In this document: one piece after another, positions 8,929 to 17,645 of the stretch
How positions within the stretch are numbered: the first letter of the stretch is position 1
Layout: every line of letters starts with the position of its first letter
From: JBBQDZ01 sp038237515
Lineage (GTDB): Bacteria > Actinomycetota > Thermoleophilia > Gaiellales > Gaiellaceae
Length of the DNA: 64,000 nt
Direction of reading: 5' to 3'
NCBI GenBank assembly: GCA_038237515.1
Contig: JBBRYP010000005.1
Span: forward strand, 42,244 to 106,243
The notes under the pieces: generated by a model
The model's database searches: none
The model's input: only the letters and a program-made list of their open reading frames with translations
Told to the model about the DNA's origin: nothing
Translations under genes and position numbers: made by a program

Positions 8929-9807
8929 ATGACGCTCGATCCGGAGACAGAGGAGCGGATCGAGCAGCCGGTCTCCGAGGAGGCGCAGCGCGAGATCCGG
9001 CTCACCCCGGCGAAGGCGGTCGAGCGGATGCGGATCAACCTCCCCGCCCGCGGCAACCGGAAGCTGCGCGTCCTGCTCGAGCGCGTCAACGGTGACCGGC
9101 AGCTCAAGGGCTGGTGGCACGTCGCGAACGTGAACGCGGTGGCGCGAATGGAGATCAACGACCACTCCTGGGTGCACATCCAGATCGTCACGAACATCGC
9201 GCTCAAGCTCCTGCGCCAGCTCGAGAAGCACGGCATCGAGCCGGCGATGGTCCGCGACTACGGCCTCGAGCAGGCGGATGCGGAGGTCGTCGTCACCCTC
9301 GGGGGCCTGCTCCACTGCGTCGGCATGGCCGTCCATCGCGACGGACACGAGGACTTCAGCCTCTTCCTCGCCGAGCCGAAGGCCCGCCAGCTGCTCGACG
9401 GCCTCTACGAGGAGCCCGACCTGACGGTGGTCGTCTCCGAGGTGCTGCAGGCGATCACGAGCCACCGCGAGTACGGAAAGCCGCTGACGATCGAGGCCGG
9501 CATCGTGCGCGTGGCCGACGCGCTCGACATGGAGCAGGGGCGCTCGCGGATCCCGTTCGAGCGGGGCCGGGTCTCCATCCACTCGCTGTCCGCGGCCGCG
9601 ATCGAGGACGTCTCGATCGGGGACGGCGAGGAGCGGCCGATCCGGATCGAAATCCTCATGAACAACTCCTCCGGCATCTACCAGGTCGACGGGCTGCTGA
9701 AGGCAAAGCTCCGCGGATCGGGCCTCGAGCCCTACGTCGAGGTGATCGCGCACATCGACACCGAGGCCGAAAAGCGCCTCGTCCCGATCTACCGCCTCGA
9801 GACCTAG
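8929..9807 (+). CDS. HD-domain (metal-dependent phosphohydrolase-like) protein
   Basis: A 292-residue soluble protein. Histidine-rich blocks resemble a variant HD fold: WVHIQIVTN, then GLLHCVGMAVHRDGHED, with the later DALDME supplying a possible last acidic ligand. No nucleotide-binding partner domain is present. Homologues of this style occur as conserved hypothetical proteins in actinobacteria and archaea. Substrate and role are unknown. ATG at 8929, 90 bp after the ABC exporter pair, separated by two hairpins, so it is probably its own transcription unit. Confidence 0.72.
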   Translation: MTLDPETEERIEQPVSEEAQREIRLTPAKAVERMRINLPARGNRKLRVLLERVNGDRQLKGWWHVANVNAVARMEINDHSWVHIQIVTNIALKLLRQLEKHGIEPAMVRDYGLEQADAEVVVTLGGLLHCVGMAVHRDGHEDFSLFLAEPKARQLLDGLYEEPDLTVVVSEVLQAITSHREYGKPLTIEAGIVRVADALDMEQGRSRIPFERGRVSIHSLSAAAIEDVSIGDGEERPIRIEILMNNSSGIYQVDGLLKAKLRGSGLEPYVEVIAHIDTEAEKRLVPIYRLET

Positions 9808-9845
9808 CGCCTGGCGGACCGCCGTCGGCCCGCGCTCTGGCTGAG

Positions 9846-9916
9846 CTGCGGGGCTAGGATTCGAACCTAGACTACTCGGTCCAGAGCCGAGCGTCCTACC
9901 GTTAGACGACCCCGCA
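9846..9916 (-). tRNA. tRNA-Gln (anticodon CTG)
   Basis: On the minus strand a cloverleaf can be drawn. The acceptor stem is TGCGGGG / CCCCGCA, the anticodon stem CTCGG / CCGAG carries loop CTCTGGA with anticodon CTG at positions 34-36, and the T-arm is CTAGG-TTCGAAT-CCTAG. The discriminator is G, as expected for glutamine tRNA. No CCA is encoded. The anticodon reads CAG codons. Confidence 0.93.
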
Positions 9917-10046
9917 AGGGTGCGCGGATTGTAGCCGCGCCAGCTTCTGCGCTCGGTCGGCGAAGAGCCCGGGAGCGATGATTTTCGGCTCGCCCTCGGG
10001 TCGTAGACCACAGACAGGAAGTGCTGCCAACATCGAGGAGGGCGCA

Positions 10047-10694
10047 ATGGGCAAGGTCGTCGTCGACGTCACGATGTCTCTGGACGGCTTCATCGCCGGC
10101 CCGAGCCCGAGCCTCGAGGAACCGCTCGGCGCGGGCGGCGAATGCCTGCACGAGTGGCTATTCGGGCTGAAGAGCTTCCGCGAGCGGCACGGCCGGGAAG
10201 GCGGCGAGGCGAACCGGGATTCGGATCTCCTCGAGGAGTCGTTCCGATCGACGGGCGCGGTCGTGATGGGCCGCCGCATGTTCAGCGGCGGCGAGGGCGG
10301 CTGGACAGACGATCCGAACGCAGCCGGCTGGTGGGGAGACGAGCCTCCCTTCCGCGTGCCGGTGTTCGTCCTCACCCACCACGAGCGCAGCACCGTCACG
10401 ATGAAGGGAGGCACCTCGTTCACCTTCGTCACCTCCGATCCCGAGCACGCGCTTGCCGTGGCGAGGGAAGCAGCAGGAGACAAGGACGTCAGCGTCGCGG
10501 GCGGCGCGAGCACGATCCAGCAGTTCCTTCGTGCGGGCCTCGTCGACGAGCTGCAGCTCCACGTCGCACCGATGCTGCTGGGTTCGGGCACCCGGCTGTT
10601 CGAGGGCCTCGGCCCGGACGATGTGCGGCTCGAGGCGCTCCGGACGGTCGACTCTCCGAGGGTGACGCACGTCAAGTTCCGCGTCGTGCGGTAG
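10047..10694 (+). CDS. RibD C-terminal/dihydrofolate-reductase-fold protein
   Basis: A 215-residue protein of the DHFR-like RibD C-terminal family, often annotated as bifunctional deaminase-reductase-like. It opens MGKVVVDVTMSLDGFIAGPS, has a central AVVMGRRMF block and the NADPH-binding region SVAGGASTIQQFL, then VDELQLHVAPMLLGSG near the end. The reaction in vivo is unknown; the lone reductase domain argues against a role in riboflavin synthesis proper. ATG at 10047 has a GAGGAGGG ribosome-binding site at good spacing; a longer in-frame start at 9978 has none. Confidence 0.85.
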   Translation: MGKVVVDVTMSLDGFIAGPSPSLEEPLGAGGECLHEWLFGLKSFRERHGREGGEANRDSDLLEESFRSTGAVVMGRRMFSGGEGGWTDDPNAAGWWGDEPPFRVPVFVLTHHERSTVTMKGGTSFTFVTSDPEHALAVAREAAGDKDVSVAGGASTIQQFLRAGLVDELQLHVAPMLLGSGTRLFEGLGPDDVRLEALRTVDSPRVTHVKFRVVR

Positions 10695-10868
10695 AGCTCG
10701 CCGCGTGGACGCGGCGCCTCGCCCGGCAGCTGACGGGAAAGCGGGCTCTGGCGTCGACGCAGGGCCGGGAGACTCACAGCCGCTCGCGACCGGCAGCCGC
10801 CCTTGCGCGCCCTCTTCCTGGTCGCGGCGGTTGACTCGGGAGGCGGGCGGCGGCACGCTCAGCCGGCC

Positions 10869-12722
10869 GTGCGCTTCCTCCGCGCCTTCCGCCCCACGAT
10901 CCGCTCGCGCCGCAGCCGGGTGACGCTCTTCCAGGCCGTCGGGCTCCTGATGGCCGCCGTTGCCCTTCTCGCTTATGCCTTCGGGTTGCTGCGCCCGCTC
11001 GAGCTCGGCGTCGTCGACGCCCACTTCAGCGTCCGCGGGACGCGCAAGCCGCCCGCGGACGTCGTGGTCGTCGCGGTCGACGCCGCGACATTCGACAGCC
11101 GTACGAGCGGCGGCCTCGGCCTCCAGTGGCCCTTCCCGCGCTCGGTGCACGCAAAGCTCATCGATCTGCTCCGCCGCGACGGGGCGACGTCGATCGCGAT
11201 CGACATCCAGTTCACCGAACCCACGGTCGCGAAGGAGGACAACGCGCTGGTCGACGCGGTGCAGCGCGCGCACGGCCGGATCGTCCTGGCGACGACCGAG
11301 GTCGACGAGAACGGGCACACCAACGTCCTCGGCGGAGACGACGTCGTGCGGGAGCTGGGCGCGCGCGTCGGCGACTCGAACTACGAGACCGATACGGGAG
11401 GCACGATCAGGCGCGTCGCCTATTCGATCGACAAGCTGAAGGCGTTCCCGATCGTCGCGGCGGAGATCGCGAGTGGCCGCACAATCAAGCGATCCGCCCT
11501 CGGTGGCCGGTCGACCTGGATCGACTTCGCCGGCCCCCCAGGCACGATCCGCACCGTCTCCTACTCCGACGCGGTTCTCGGCCGGGTGCCCGCGAGCGTC
11601 TTCCGCGGCAAGGCGGTCGTCGTCGGCGCCTCGGCGCCGAGCCTCCAGGACGTCCACCCCACCTCGACGTCGGGGAACGGGGTCATGGCAGGACCCGAGA
11701 TCCACGCGAACTCGATCGAGACGGCGCTGCGCGGCTTTCCGCTCTCCAGCGTCCCGCGCTCCGTGACCGGCGCGATCATCGTCTTCCTCTCGCTCGTCCC
11801 CGCGCTCGCGGCGGTGCGCCTGTCGGCGCTACGCGCGATCGGCGCCTCCCTCGTCCTCGCAGCGCTCTACGTCGTCGTGACGCAGTTCGCCTTCGAGCAC
11901 GGCGTCGTCCTCTCGTTCGTCTACCCGCTTGGAGGCCTGCTCCTCTCCTCCGGCGGAACACTCGGCGTCCACTACGTCCTCGCCGCGTTCGAGCGGGAGC
12001 GGGTGCGGAGCGTCTTCGCGCGCTTCGTGCCCGAGGCCGTCGTGAACGAAGTACTGGCCTCGACCGACAAGGACCTGCGCCTTGGCGGCGTGCAGCGCGA
12101 GGGCACCGTGTTGTTCAGCGACCTCCGCGGCTTCACGACGTTCGCCGAGCCGCGCTCGGCAGATGAGGTGATCGAGATCCTCAACCGCTACCTAAGTTCG
12201 ATGAGCGATGCGATCCTCGCCCACGGGGGGACGCTCGTCGCCTTCATGGGCGACGGGATCATGGCCGTCTTCGGCGCGCCGCTCCAGCAGGTGGACCATG
12301 CCGACCGTGCCCTTGCCGCCGCCTGCGAGATGCTGAGCGAGCGCCTGCCCTCCTTCAACGACTGGATGCGCTCGACGGGGCACGGGGAGGGGTTTCGGAT
12401 GGGAATCGGCCTGAACAGCGGCCCGGTGATGGCAGGAAACGTGGGTCACGAGCGCCGCCTCGAGTACACCGCCATCGGCGACGTCGTCAACACAGCCTCG
12501 AGAATCGAGGGGATGACGAAGGGCACGGCGCACTCGCTCTTCCTCGCCGACTCGACGCGTGAGACGCTGCTCCGCGAGCCGCCTCCGCTCGAGTTCGTCG
12601 GCGAGTTCGACGTGCGCGGGCGGGCGGGGAGGATCAGGCTCTGGTCGCTCGTCTCCGACGGCGCGGCCGCACCCGTGGCAGTCGCGGCGAAGACACCACC
12701 CGATCCGGCCGCACCGGCGTGA
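10869..12722 (+). CDS. CHASE2-domain class III adenylate/guanylate cyclase
   Basis: A membrane receptor cyclase of about 617 residues. It has one N-terminal helix (about 18-40), an extracellular CHASE2 sensor (from LRPLELGVVDAHFSVRG to about 285), a three-helix bundle, and a C-terminal cyclase domain. The cyclase has the metal-binding aspartates in LFSDLRGFTTF and AFMGDGIMAVFGAP, and the MAGNVGHERRLEYTAIGDVV block with the transition-state residues. It should make cAMP in the cytoplasm in response to an external signal. The start is uncertain: GTG at 10869 precedes a natural N-terminus, but an in-frame TTG at 10803 would add 22 residues; neither has a strong ribosome-binding site. Confidence 0.88.
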   Translation: MRFLRAFRPTIRSRRSRVTLFQAVGLLMAAVALLAYAFGLLRPLELGVVDAHFSVRGTRKPPADVVVVAVDAATFDSRTSGGLGLQWPFPRSVHAKLIDLLRRDGATSIAIDIQFTEPTVAKEDNALVDAVQRAHGRIVLATTEVDENGHTNVLGGDDVVRELGARVGDSNYETDTGGTIRRVAYSIDKLKAFPIVAAEIASGRTIKRSALGGRSTWIDFAGPPGTIRTVSYSDAVLGRVPASVFRGKAVVVGASAPSLQDVHPTSTSGNGVMAGPEIHANSIETALRGFPLSSVPRSVTGAIIVFLSLVPALAAVRLSALRAIGASLVLAALYVVVTQFAFEHGVVLSFVYPLGGLLLSSGGTLGVHYVLAAFERERVRSVFARFVPEAVVNEVLASTDKDLRLGGVQREGTVLFSDLRGFTTFAEPRSADEVIEILNRYLSSMSDAILAHGGTLVAFMGDGIMAVFGAPLQQVDHADRALAAACEMLSERLPSFNDWMRSTGHGEGFRMGIGLNSGPVMAGNVGHERRLEYTAIGDVVNTASRIEGMTKGTAHSLFLADSTRETLLREPPPLEFVGEFDVRGRAGRIRLWSLVSDGAAAPVAVAAKTPPDPAAPA

Positions 12723-13047
12723 GACGCTCCCTGTCAGACCTCCACGCCCGCGCGTTCCTCGGGCGTCGCTCGCAGTGTCCGGCCGGAGGAGACAGTACGT
12801 CTAGTACGGCTCCGGAGAGCCGGGTGCTGCGACCGGTGTCAGGCGGGCACTCGCGTTCCTGGCGTGCCGCTGGCAAGCGGCGGCGGGCGGGTCAGTGCTT
12901 TGCACGGCCCGTCCGTCGGCGCGCTGTCCAGCGGTGCGAGCGCTCGGCGGAGTCCGGCTCTGCCGGGCGGGAGCCGAGCGCGGCCAGGGGCGCGAGGGGC
13001 GGGGCCCGGCTCTGCCGGGCGGGTGCCGCCGCCGGCGAGGGGCGCGC
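12723..13047 (+). repeat. Non-coding G+C-rich interval with an 18-bp direct repeat
   Basis: No credible gene lies in these 325 bp. An 18-bp direct repeat, CCGGCTCTGCCGGGCGGG, is at 12954-12971 and again at 13006-13023 (52-bp period); the second copy is preceded by another C, so CCCGGC/GCCGGG can fold with a TCT loop. Open frames here are compositionally driven. It separates the cyclase from the membrane protein at 13048. Confidence 0.55.
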
Positions 13048-13986
13048 GTGAGGACCTTCTACCACGCGATCGGGACCTTCCTGCACCACCTGACGACGAT
13101 CGGCTGGACGGCCCTCGGGATCGCGCTCGGCCTCCATCTCCTGCGGCTCGTCCTGCGCTCGATCGCCTGGCGGAACATCGTCCGGGCGGCCTATCCGGAG
13201 GCGCGGGTCCCCCACCGCACCGTCTTCGGCGCCTACGTCGCCGGTGTCGGGGTCAACTCGATCGTCCCGGCGCGCGGCGGCGACGTGCTGAAGCTCTTCC
13301 TCGCCAAGCGCAGGCTCGAGGACGCGACCTACCCGACGCTCGGCGCGACGCTCATCCCCGAGACGCTCCTCGATTCCACCATCGCCGGGGTGATCGTGCT
13401 CTGGGGCTTCGAGACCGGGGCACTCCCGGGCCTCCACGTCCTGCCGCACCTGCCGAAGATCGACTGGGCCTTCTTCGCGCGCCATCCCGACGCCTCGGCG
13501 ATCGGTGGCGGGATCGCGCTTCTCGCGCTCGTCTTCGGCCTCGCGCTCGCCGAGCGCAGGCTCCAGGCCTTCTGGCAACGGGTCGCGCAGGGCTTCGCGA
13601 TCCTGCGCGACCGACGCCGCTACGTCCGGCAGGTCGCCTCGTGGCAGACGTTGAGCTGGCTGCTCCGCGGGGCGACGGTCTACTTCTTCCTGCACGCCTT
13701 CCACATGCCCGCGACGCTCCACAACGCTCTCGTCGTCCTCGCCGTCCAGAGCCTGTCGTCGCTCCTGCCGCTCACGCCGGGCGGCGTCGGCACGGTTCAG
13801 GGTCTGCTCGTCTACATCTTCAGGGGCAAGGTCGCCACCGGGACGGTGCTGACGTTCAGCGTCGGGATGCACATCGCCACCGTCGTCTTCAACCTCGCCC
13901 TCGGCTTCGGCGCGATCTTCGCGATGCTCCGGACGCTGCGCTGGAAGCGGATCGTCCGCCCAGAGGAGCGGCTGGCCGAACGGTGA
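13048..13986 (+). CDS. Lysylphosphatidylglycerol synthase/flippase-like membrane protein
   Basis: A 312-residue polytopic protein of the UPF0104 (LPG_synthase_TM) family. Characteristic blocks are VNSIVPARGGDVLKLFL near residue 70 and SLSSLLPLTPGGVGTVQGLL in the C-terminal half. It lacks the soluble acyltransferase domain of full MprF proteins, so it is more likely a lipid flippase or glycolipid-related membrane protein than an aminoacyl-phospholipid synthase. GTG at 13048 has a GAGGGG ribosome-binding site a few bases upstream. The following DUF4389 gene starts 24 bp after its stop. Confidence 0.8.
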   Translation: MRTFYHAIGTFLHHLTTIGWTALGIALGLHLLRLVLRSIAWRNIVRAAYPEARVPHRTVFGAYVAGVGVNSIVPARGGDVLKLFLAKRRLEDATYPTLGATLIPETLLDSTIAGVIVLWGFETGALPGLHVLPHLPKIDWAFFARHPDASAIGGGIALLALVFGLALAERRLQAFWQRVAQGFAILRDRRRYVRQVASWQTLSWLLRGATVYFFLHAFHMPATLHNALVVLAVQSLSSLLPLTPGGVGTVQGLLVYIFRGKVATGTVLTFSVGMHIATVVFNLALGFGAIFAMLRTLRWKRIVRPEERLAER

Positions 13987-14010
13987 ATCGGCGCGAGATA
14001 GGCTCGCCCG

Positions 14011-15255
14011 GTGGAGACATCCCCGGCGGAGCACCCTGTGAGGATGGTGGTCACAGACGACCTGCGGCGCTCGCGGCTGACCGTCTTCTTCCGGGCGCTG
14101 CTCGCGCTCCCGCATCTCCTCTGGCTGGCGCTCCTCGGCTCGGTGATCACCCTCCTCGTCGTCATCGACTGGTTCGCGATCCTCTTCACGGGGCGCGCCC
14201 CGCGCGACATCCAGCGTTTCGTCGCCGGCTTCGTACGCTATGTCACCCAAGTCGAGGCCTACCTCTTCCTGGCCGCCAACCCCTTTCCCGCCTTCCTCCT
14301 CGGCAACCCGCCGCCCTATCCGGTCGACGTCGAGATCGACCTGCCGGAGCGCCAGAGCCGCGCGATGGCGTTCTTCCGGCTCGTGCTCGCGCTGCCCGCA
14401 ATCCTGATCGTGACGGCGTTCGCCGGCGGCGTCGGCGGCTCGCCCCGCTACGTCGCCGGCGGCCTGCTCGGGACGGGAGCGTTGCTCGTCTGGTTCTACG
14501 CCCTCGCGAGAGCTGAAGCCCCCCGCGGGCTGCGCGACGTGATGGTCTGGAGCCTCGGCCACGCGGCTCAGACGCTGGCCTACCTGTTCCTCGTCACCGA
14601 CCGGTACCCCTACAGCGGGCCTTGGCCGCACCTGGCCGGGGTTCACACCTACGATCGGGAGATTCTCCCGCCGCGGCCACCCGCGCGCCTGCACGTGACC
14701 GGTGATCTGCGCCGCTCGCGGCTGATTGTCTTCTTCCGGCTTCCGCTCGCGTTCCCGCACCTGGTCTGGCTCGTGCTGTGGGGCGTCCTGGCCACCGCCG
14801 CCGTCGTCGCCGGCTGGTTCGCGACGCTCGTGCTCGGGCGCGCGCCGAGGCCGTTTGCCCGCTTCCTCGCCGCCTACCTCCGCTACCAGACGCACGTCAC
14901 GGCGTTCCTGCATCTGATTGGAGGCCCGTTCCCCGGGTTCACCGGAAAGGCAGGCACGTACCCGGTCGACCTCGTGATCGATCCCTTCGGACCTCAGCGG
15001 CGAGTCGTCACGCTCTTCCGGCTGTTCCTCGCGGTCCCGGCGATCTTGCTCAACTCGGCGGCCTACCTCCTGCTCTTCGTCGCGGCGCTCCTCGGGTGGA
15101 TCGTCGCCCTCCTCCGGGGAGCGATGCCGGAAGGCCTGCGCGATGCGGGCGCGTGGGCGCTCGGCTACTCGGGCCAGCTGAACGCATATCTCCTCCTGTT
15201 GAGCGACCGGTATCCGTACAGCGGCCCCCTCCTACCCTCTGCGGACGCTGCCTGA
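14011..15255 (+). CDS. DUF4389 membrane protein, internally duplicated
   Basis: A 414-residue membrane protein made of two similar halves, each with the DUF4389 pattern. The DLRRSRL-(T/I)VFFR motif opens at about residues 17 and 231, and the ending DRYPYSGP appears at about residues 203 and 400. Within each half the motif itself recurs in weaker form (FFRLVLALPAIL; LFRLFLAVPAIL), so four units are visible. Function is unknown. GTG at 14011. It is co-directional with, and close behind, the flippase-like gene, so they are probably co-transcribed. Confidence 0.85.
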   Translation: METSPAEHPVRMVVTDDLRRSRLTVFFRALLALPHLLWLALLGSVITLLVVIDWFAILFTGRAPRDIQRFVAGFVRYVTQVEAYLFLAANPFPAFLLGNPPPYPVDVEIDLPERQSRAMAFFRLVLALPAILIVTAFAGGVGGSPRYVAGGLLGTGALLVWFYALARAEAPRGLRDVMVWSLGHAAQTLAYLFLVTDRYPYSGPWPHLAGVHTYDREILPPRPPARLHVTGDLRRSRLIVFFRLPLAFPHLVWLVLWGVLATAAVVAGWFATLVLGRAPRPFARFLAAYLRYQTHVTAFLHLIGGPFPGFTGKAGTYPVDLVIDPFGPQRRVVTLFRLFLAVPAILLNSAAYLLLFVAALLGWIVALLRGAMPEGLRDAGAWALGYSGQLNAYLLLLSDRYPYSGPLLPSADAA

Positions 15256-15292
15256 GAAGCAGCATTCGCATGCCGGCCAGGATCGTTTTCGA

Positions 15293-16027
15293 CTAACCGA
15301 CGTCGCGGCGCAGCTCGGCGAGGACCCCCAGCGCGCCGAGCGCGGCGGCCTCGGCGGCGAGCACGGCCACGCCGGCGAGTGGCGGGAGCAGGTGCGCCGC
15401 CTCCTCGCCCGTCATCGCCTGACCCGCGGGGCCGGGCGCGAAGCGGCCGGCGCCCGGCAGGAGCCCGAAGAGGATGTTCTCGAGCACGAAGACCCAGACG
15501 ACGACCCCGAGGATGGCTCCCACCTGGCTCCGCACGAGGGCGCCGACACCCGCGCCGACGGCCGCCCAGAGCGCCGCCGCACCGATCGTCCCGAAGAGGA
15601 GCACGAGCGCGTCGCCCGTGCCGAGGGCGAGGTGCGCGCCGCGCGCGGCGAGGACGCCCGAGCCCAGACCGAAGGCCACCCCTTCCGCGAGGACGCCGAA
15701 GGCCGTGCCGACCAGGAGGCTCGCGAAGAGCTTCGCGCAGACCACACGCTCCCGCCGCGGCGAGAACACGAACGTCGGCCGGATCGTGCCGTGCCGGTAC
15801 TCGCTCGTCACCGACATGATCCCGACGAGCGCCGCGAAGATGACGCCGACGGCGCCCACCGCGAGCAGCGAGCGCTGCTCGCTGCGCGAGGCGAGCTCGA
15901 CGTCGTGGATCGTCAACCCATGCACGAGGACGATCACGACCACGAGCAGCAGCATCGACACGAGCAGCGTCAGATTCGTGCGCGTCGAGCGCATCTTCAG
16001 GATCTCGGAGCGCAGCAGGCGGCTCAA
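15293..16027 (-). CDS. ABC-2 type transporter permease subunit
   Basis: A 244-residue membrane protein with about six hydrophobic segments, opening SRLLRSEILKMRSTRTNLTL, the typical start of ABC-2 permeases that act with a separate ATPase. Its start overlaps the stop of the ATPase gene (16024-16923) by 4 nt, so the two form one export unit. It is convergent with the DUF4389 gene, with 37 bp between the stops. The substrate is unknown. Confidence 0.85.
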   Translation of the reverse strand: MSRLLRSEILKMRSTRTNLTLLVSMLLLVVVIVLVHGLTIHDVELASRSEQRSLLAVGAVGVIFAALVGIMSVTSEYRHGTIRPTFVFSPRRERVVCAKLFASLLVGTAFGVLAEGVAFGLGSGVLAARGAHLALGTGDALVLLFGTIGAAALWAAVGAGVGALVRSQVGAILGVVVWVFVLENILFGLLPGAGRFAPGPAGQAMTGEEAAHLLPPLAGVAVLAAEAAALGALGVLAELRRDVG

Positions 16028-16923
16028 CTCGGCTCCCGTCCCGTCAGCTCGAGGAAGACCTCCTCGAGGCTCGAAGCCTCGGTCACGAGCTCGTGCAGGA
16101 CGATCCCGGCGGCCGCGGCGATCTCGCCGATGCGCGCGCTCGGCGCGTCGCGGACAAGCAACTCTCCGGGCAAGCGTGTAGACGCCTCGATGCCGGCCGC
16201 AGCGAGCGCCGCGAGGAGCCGATCCGCCTCGGGGGAGCGCACCCGCACCGCCCCCGTCACGCCGGAGGTCAGGGCGGCGAGCGGCGCGAAGGTGACGAGC
16301 CTGCCCCGGTCGATGATCACGACCTGGTCGACCGTCTGCGCGACCTCCGCGAGCACGTGGCTCGAGACGAGGACGGTTCTTCCGCCCGCCGCGAAGCCGC
16401 GCAGGAAGTCGCGGAGCCAGCGGACGCCTTCGGGATCGAGCCCGTTCGCCGGCTCGTCCAGGATCAGGAGCTCGGGCTCGCCGAGGAGCGCGACCGCCAG
16501 GCCGAGGCGCTGGCGCATCCCAAGCGAGTACGTCTTCACCCGGCGGCGGGCGGCGCCCGCGAGGTCGACGAGGCCCAGCACCTCGTCGACGCGCGTCGCC
16601 GCGATCCCCGTCGCCGCCGCGAAAGTTCGCACGTGGTCGCGCCCGGAGCGGCCGGGGTGGAAGTCGGTCGCCTCGAGCACCGCGCCCACTCGGTGCGCCG
16701 GATCCTCGAGGTCGCGGTAGCGGCGGCCGAAGACGAGCGGCGTCCCCGCGGTCGGCTCGGCGAGGCCGAGCAGCATCCGCAGCGTCGTCGTCTTCCCGGC
16801 GCCGTTCGGCCCCAGAAAGCCCGTGATCGTGCCGGTGGCGAGGGTGAAGCTCAGATCCTCGACCGCGGTGGACCGGCCGAACCGCTTCGTCAGCCCCTGG
16901 ACGGAGATCGCATGATCCGCCAC
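16024..16923 (-). CDS. ABC transporter ATP-binding subunit
   Basis: A 299-residue ATPase of the DrrA/CcmA-like export type. Walker A is GPNGAGKTT (about residues 35-43), the signature is YSLGMRQRL, Walker B is LLILDEPANGLDP, and the switch histidine is in VSSHVLAE. A C-terminal extension of about 80 residues follows, as in drug/antibiotic or membrane-protein exporters. ATG at 16923. It pairs with the overlapping permease gene downstream. Confidence 0.93.
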   Translation of the reverse strand: MADHAISVQGLTKRFGRSTAVEDLSFTLATGTITGFLGPNGAGKTTTLRMLLGLAEPTAGTPLVFGRRYRDLEDPAHRVGAVLEATDFHPGRSGRDHVRTFAAATGIAATRVDEVLGLVDLAGAARRRVKTYSLGMRQRLGLAVALLGEPELLILDEPANGLDPEGVRWLRDFLRGFAAGGRTVLVSSHVLAEVAQTVDQVVIIDRGRLVTFAPLAALTSGVTGAVRVRSPEADRLLAALAAAGIEASTRLPGELLVRDAPSARIGEIAAAAGIVLHELVTEASSLEEVFLELTGREPS

Positions 16924-16963
16924 CGGCGGGACCCTAGAGGTGGTGACGGCCGGGGGCCTGCGC

Positions 16964-17191
16964 TCAGTCGCCGCCGAGGTCCCGCGCGCGGCGCTCCTCG
17001 ACGGACTCGCCCTCCTGCGGCGCGCCTGCCGGACCGCTCATCACGATCCCACCTTCCTCGACCACGTCACGCGGGTCCGCGTGCCGGTACTCGTCGCTCT
17101 GCACGCCGCCGCGCGGATCGTCGGGGCGATCGAGCGGGTGGACCTCGCCCTGCTGCTTGCCGGCGGTCTTCTCACCGTCGTTGTCTGCCAT
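16964..17191 (-). CDS. Small hydrophilic acidic protein, unknown
   Basis: A 75-residue charged protein without hydrophobic segments or cysteines, beginning MADNDGEKTAGKQQGEVHP and ending with a run of charged residues. It looks like an intrinsically disordered protein. I do not recognise a family. It lies between the ABC transporter pair and a zinc-ribbon-like small gene, all on the minus strand. The coding call rests on the ATG start and non-random composition. Confidence 0.6.
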   Translation of the reverse strand: MADNDGEKTAGKQQGEVHPLDRPDDPRGGVQSDEYRHADPRDVVEEGGIVMSGPAGAPQEGESVEERRARDLGGD

Positions 17192-17226
17192 GTTCGCTCG
17201 CTACCCCTGCCGCTCGCGCTGAATCA

Positions 17227-17466
17227 TCAGTGCCGCGTGCCTTCGGACTCCCGGACGACGCGGTAGGTGTGACCTCGCCGGCACTCGCCACTCGCGGCGT
17301 CCACCGCCAGGGGAACCTCGCCGCCGATGCGGACCTCCGCAAGCGCCTCCTCGGTCAGCCAGTGCGGCTCCGTCCGTCCCTGCCAGCCGGTCTTTTCGCT
17401 GACGCAGTCGTCGCAGAGCCCGGAGTACTCGGTCTGCCCCGGGTCGACGAGGATCAGCGTCGGCAC
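17227..17466 (-). CDS. Small cysteine-containing protein, unknown
   Basis: A 79-residue protein with a CDDC pair (residues 18-21) and a later C-R-R-G-H, so four ligands of a zinc-ribbon type site are plausible. It starts MPTLILVDPGQTEYSGLCDD and ends in a basic tail. ATG at 17466. The function is unknown, and the zinc site is inferred from spacing alone. Confidence 0.65.
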   Translation of the reverse strand: MPTLILVDPGQTEYSGLCDDCVSEKTGWQGRTEPHWLTEEALAEVRIGGEVPLAVDAASGECRRGHTYRVVRESEGTRH

Positions 17467-17520
17467 GCCGCCGATCGTAGGCGATCGCGCAATCGAGCAC
17501 CGCTACACTTGCCGCCGCCG

Positions 17521-17593
17521 GGCGCATTCGTCTAGTGGCCTAGGACACCGCCCTCTCACGGCGGCGGCACGGGTTCGAATCCCGTATGCGCCT
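17521..17593 (+). tRNA. tRNA-Glu (anticodon CTC)
   Basis: A cloverleaf is clear: acceptor GGCGCAT / ATGCGCC, D-arm with TCGTCTAG, anticodon stem CCGCC / GGCGG with loop CTCTCAC (anticodon CTC), and T-arm ACGGG-TTCGAAT-CCCGT. No CCA is encoded. The base at the discriminator position is T (17593), which is unusual for glutamate tRNA. It decodes GAG. Confidence 0.93.
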
Positions 17594-17645
17594 CTCCTCG
17601 TTCCGCTGGCACATAGGCAGCGCGCGCTTGGGTACAAAGACGGTC

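Noticed and set aside
8929..9807. Canonical HD-GYP or Ppx-type enzyme
   Set aside because: No GYP motif and no exopolyphosphatase signatures; only a variant histidine pattern supports a general HD-like call.
7651..10047. A 798-codon minus-strand frame across the ABC exporter, HD protein and tRNA-Gln
   Set aside because: It lies antisense to well-supported genes, passes through a tRNA and has shadow-type composition.
12892..14913. A 673-codon minus-strand frame opposite the flippase-like and DUF4389 genes
   Set aside because: Charged low-complexity translation typical of GC-rich antisense frames; the plus strand has clear membrane protein families.
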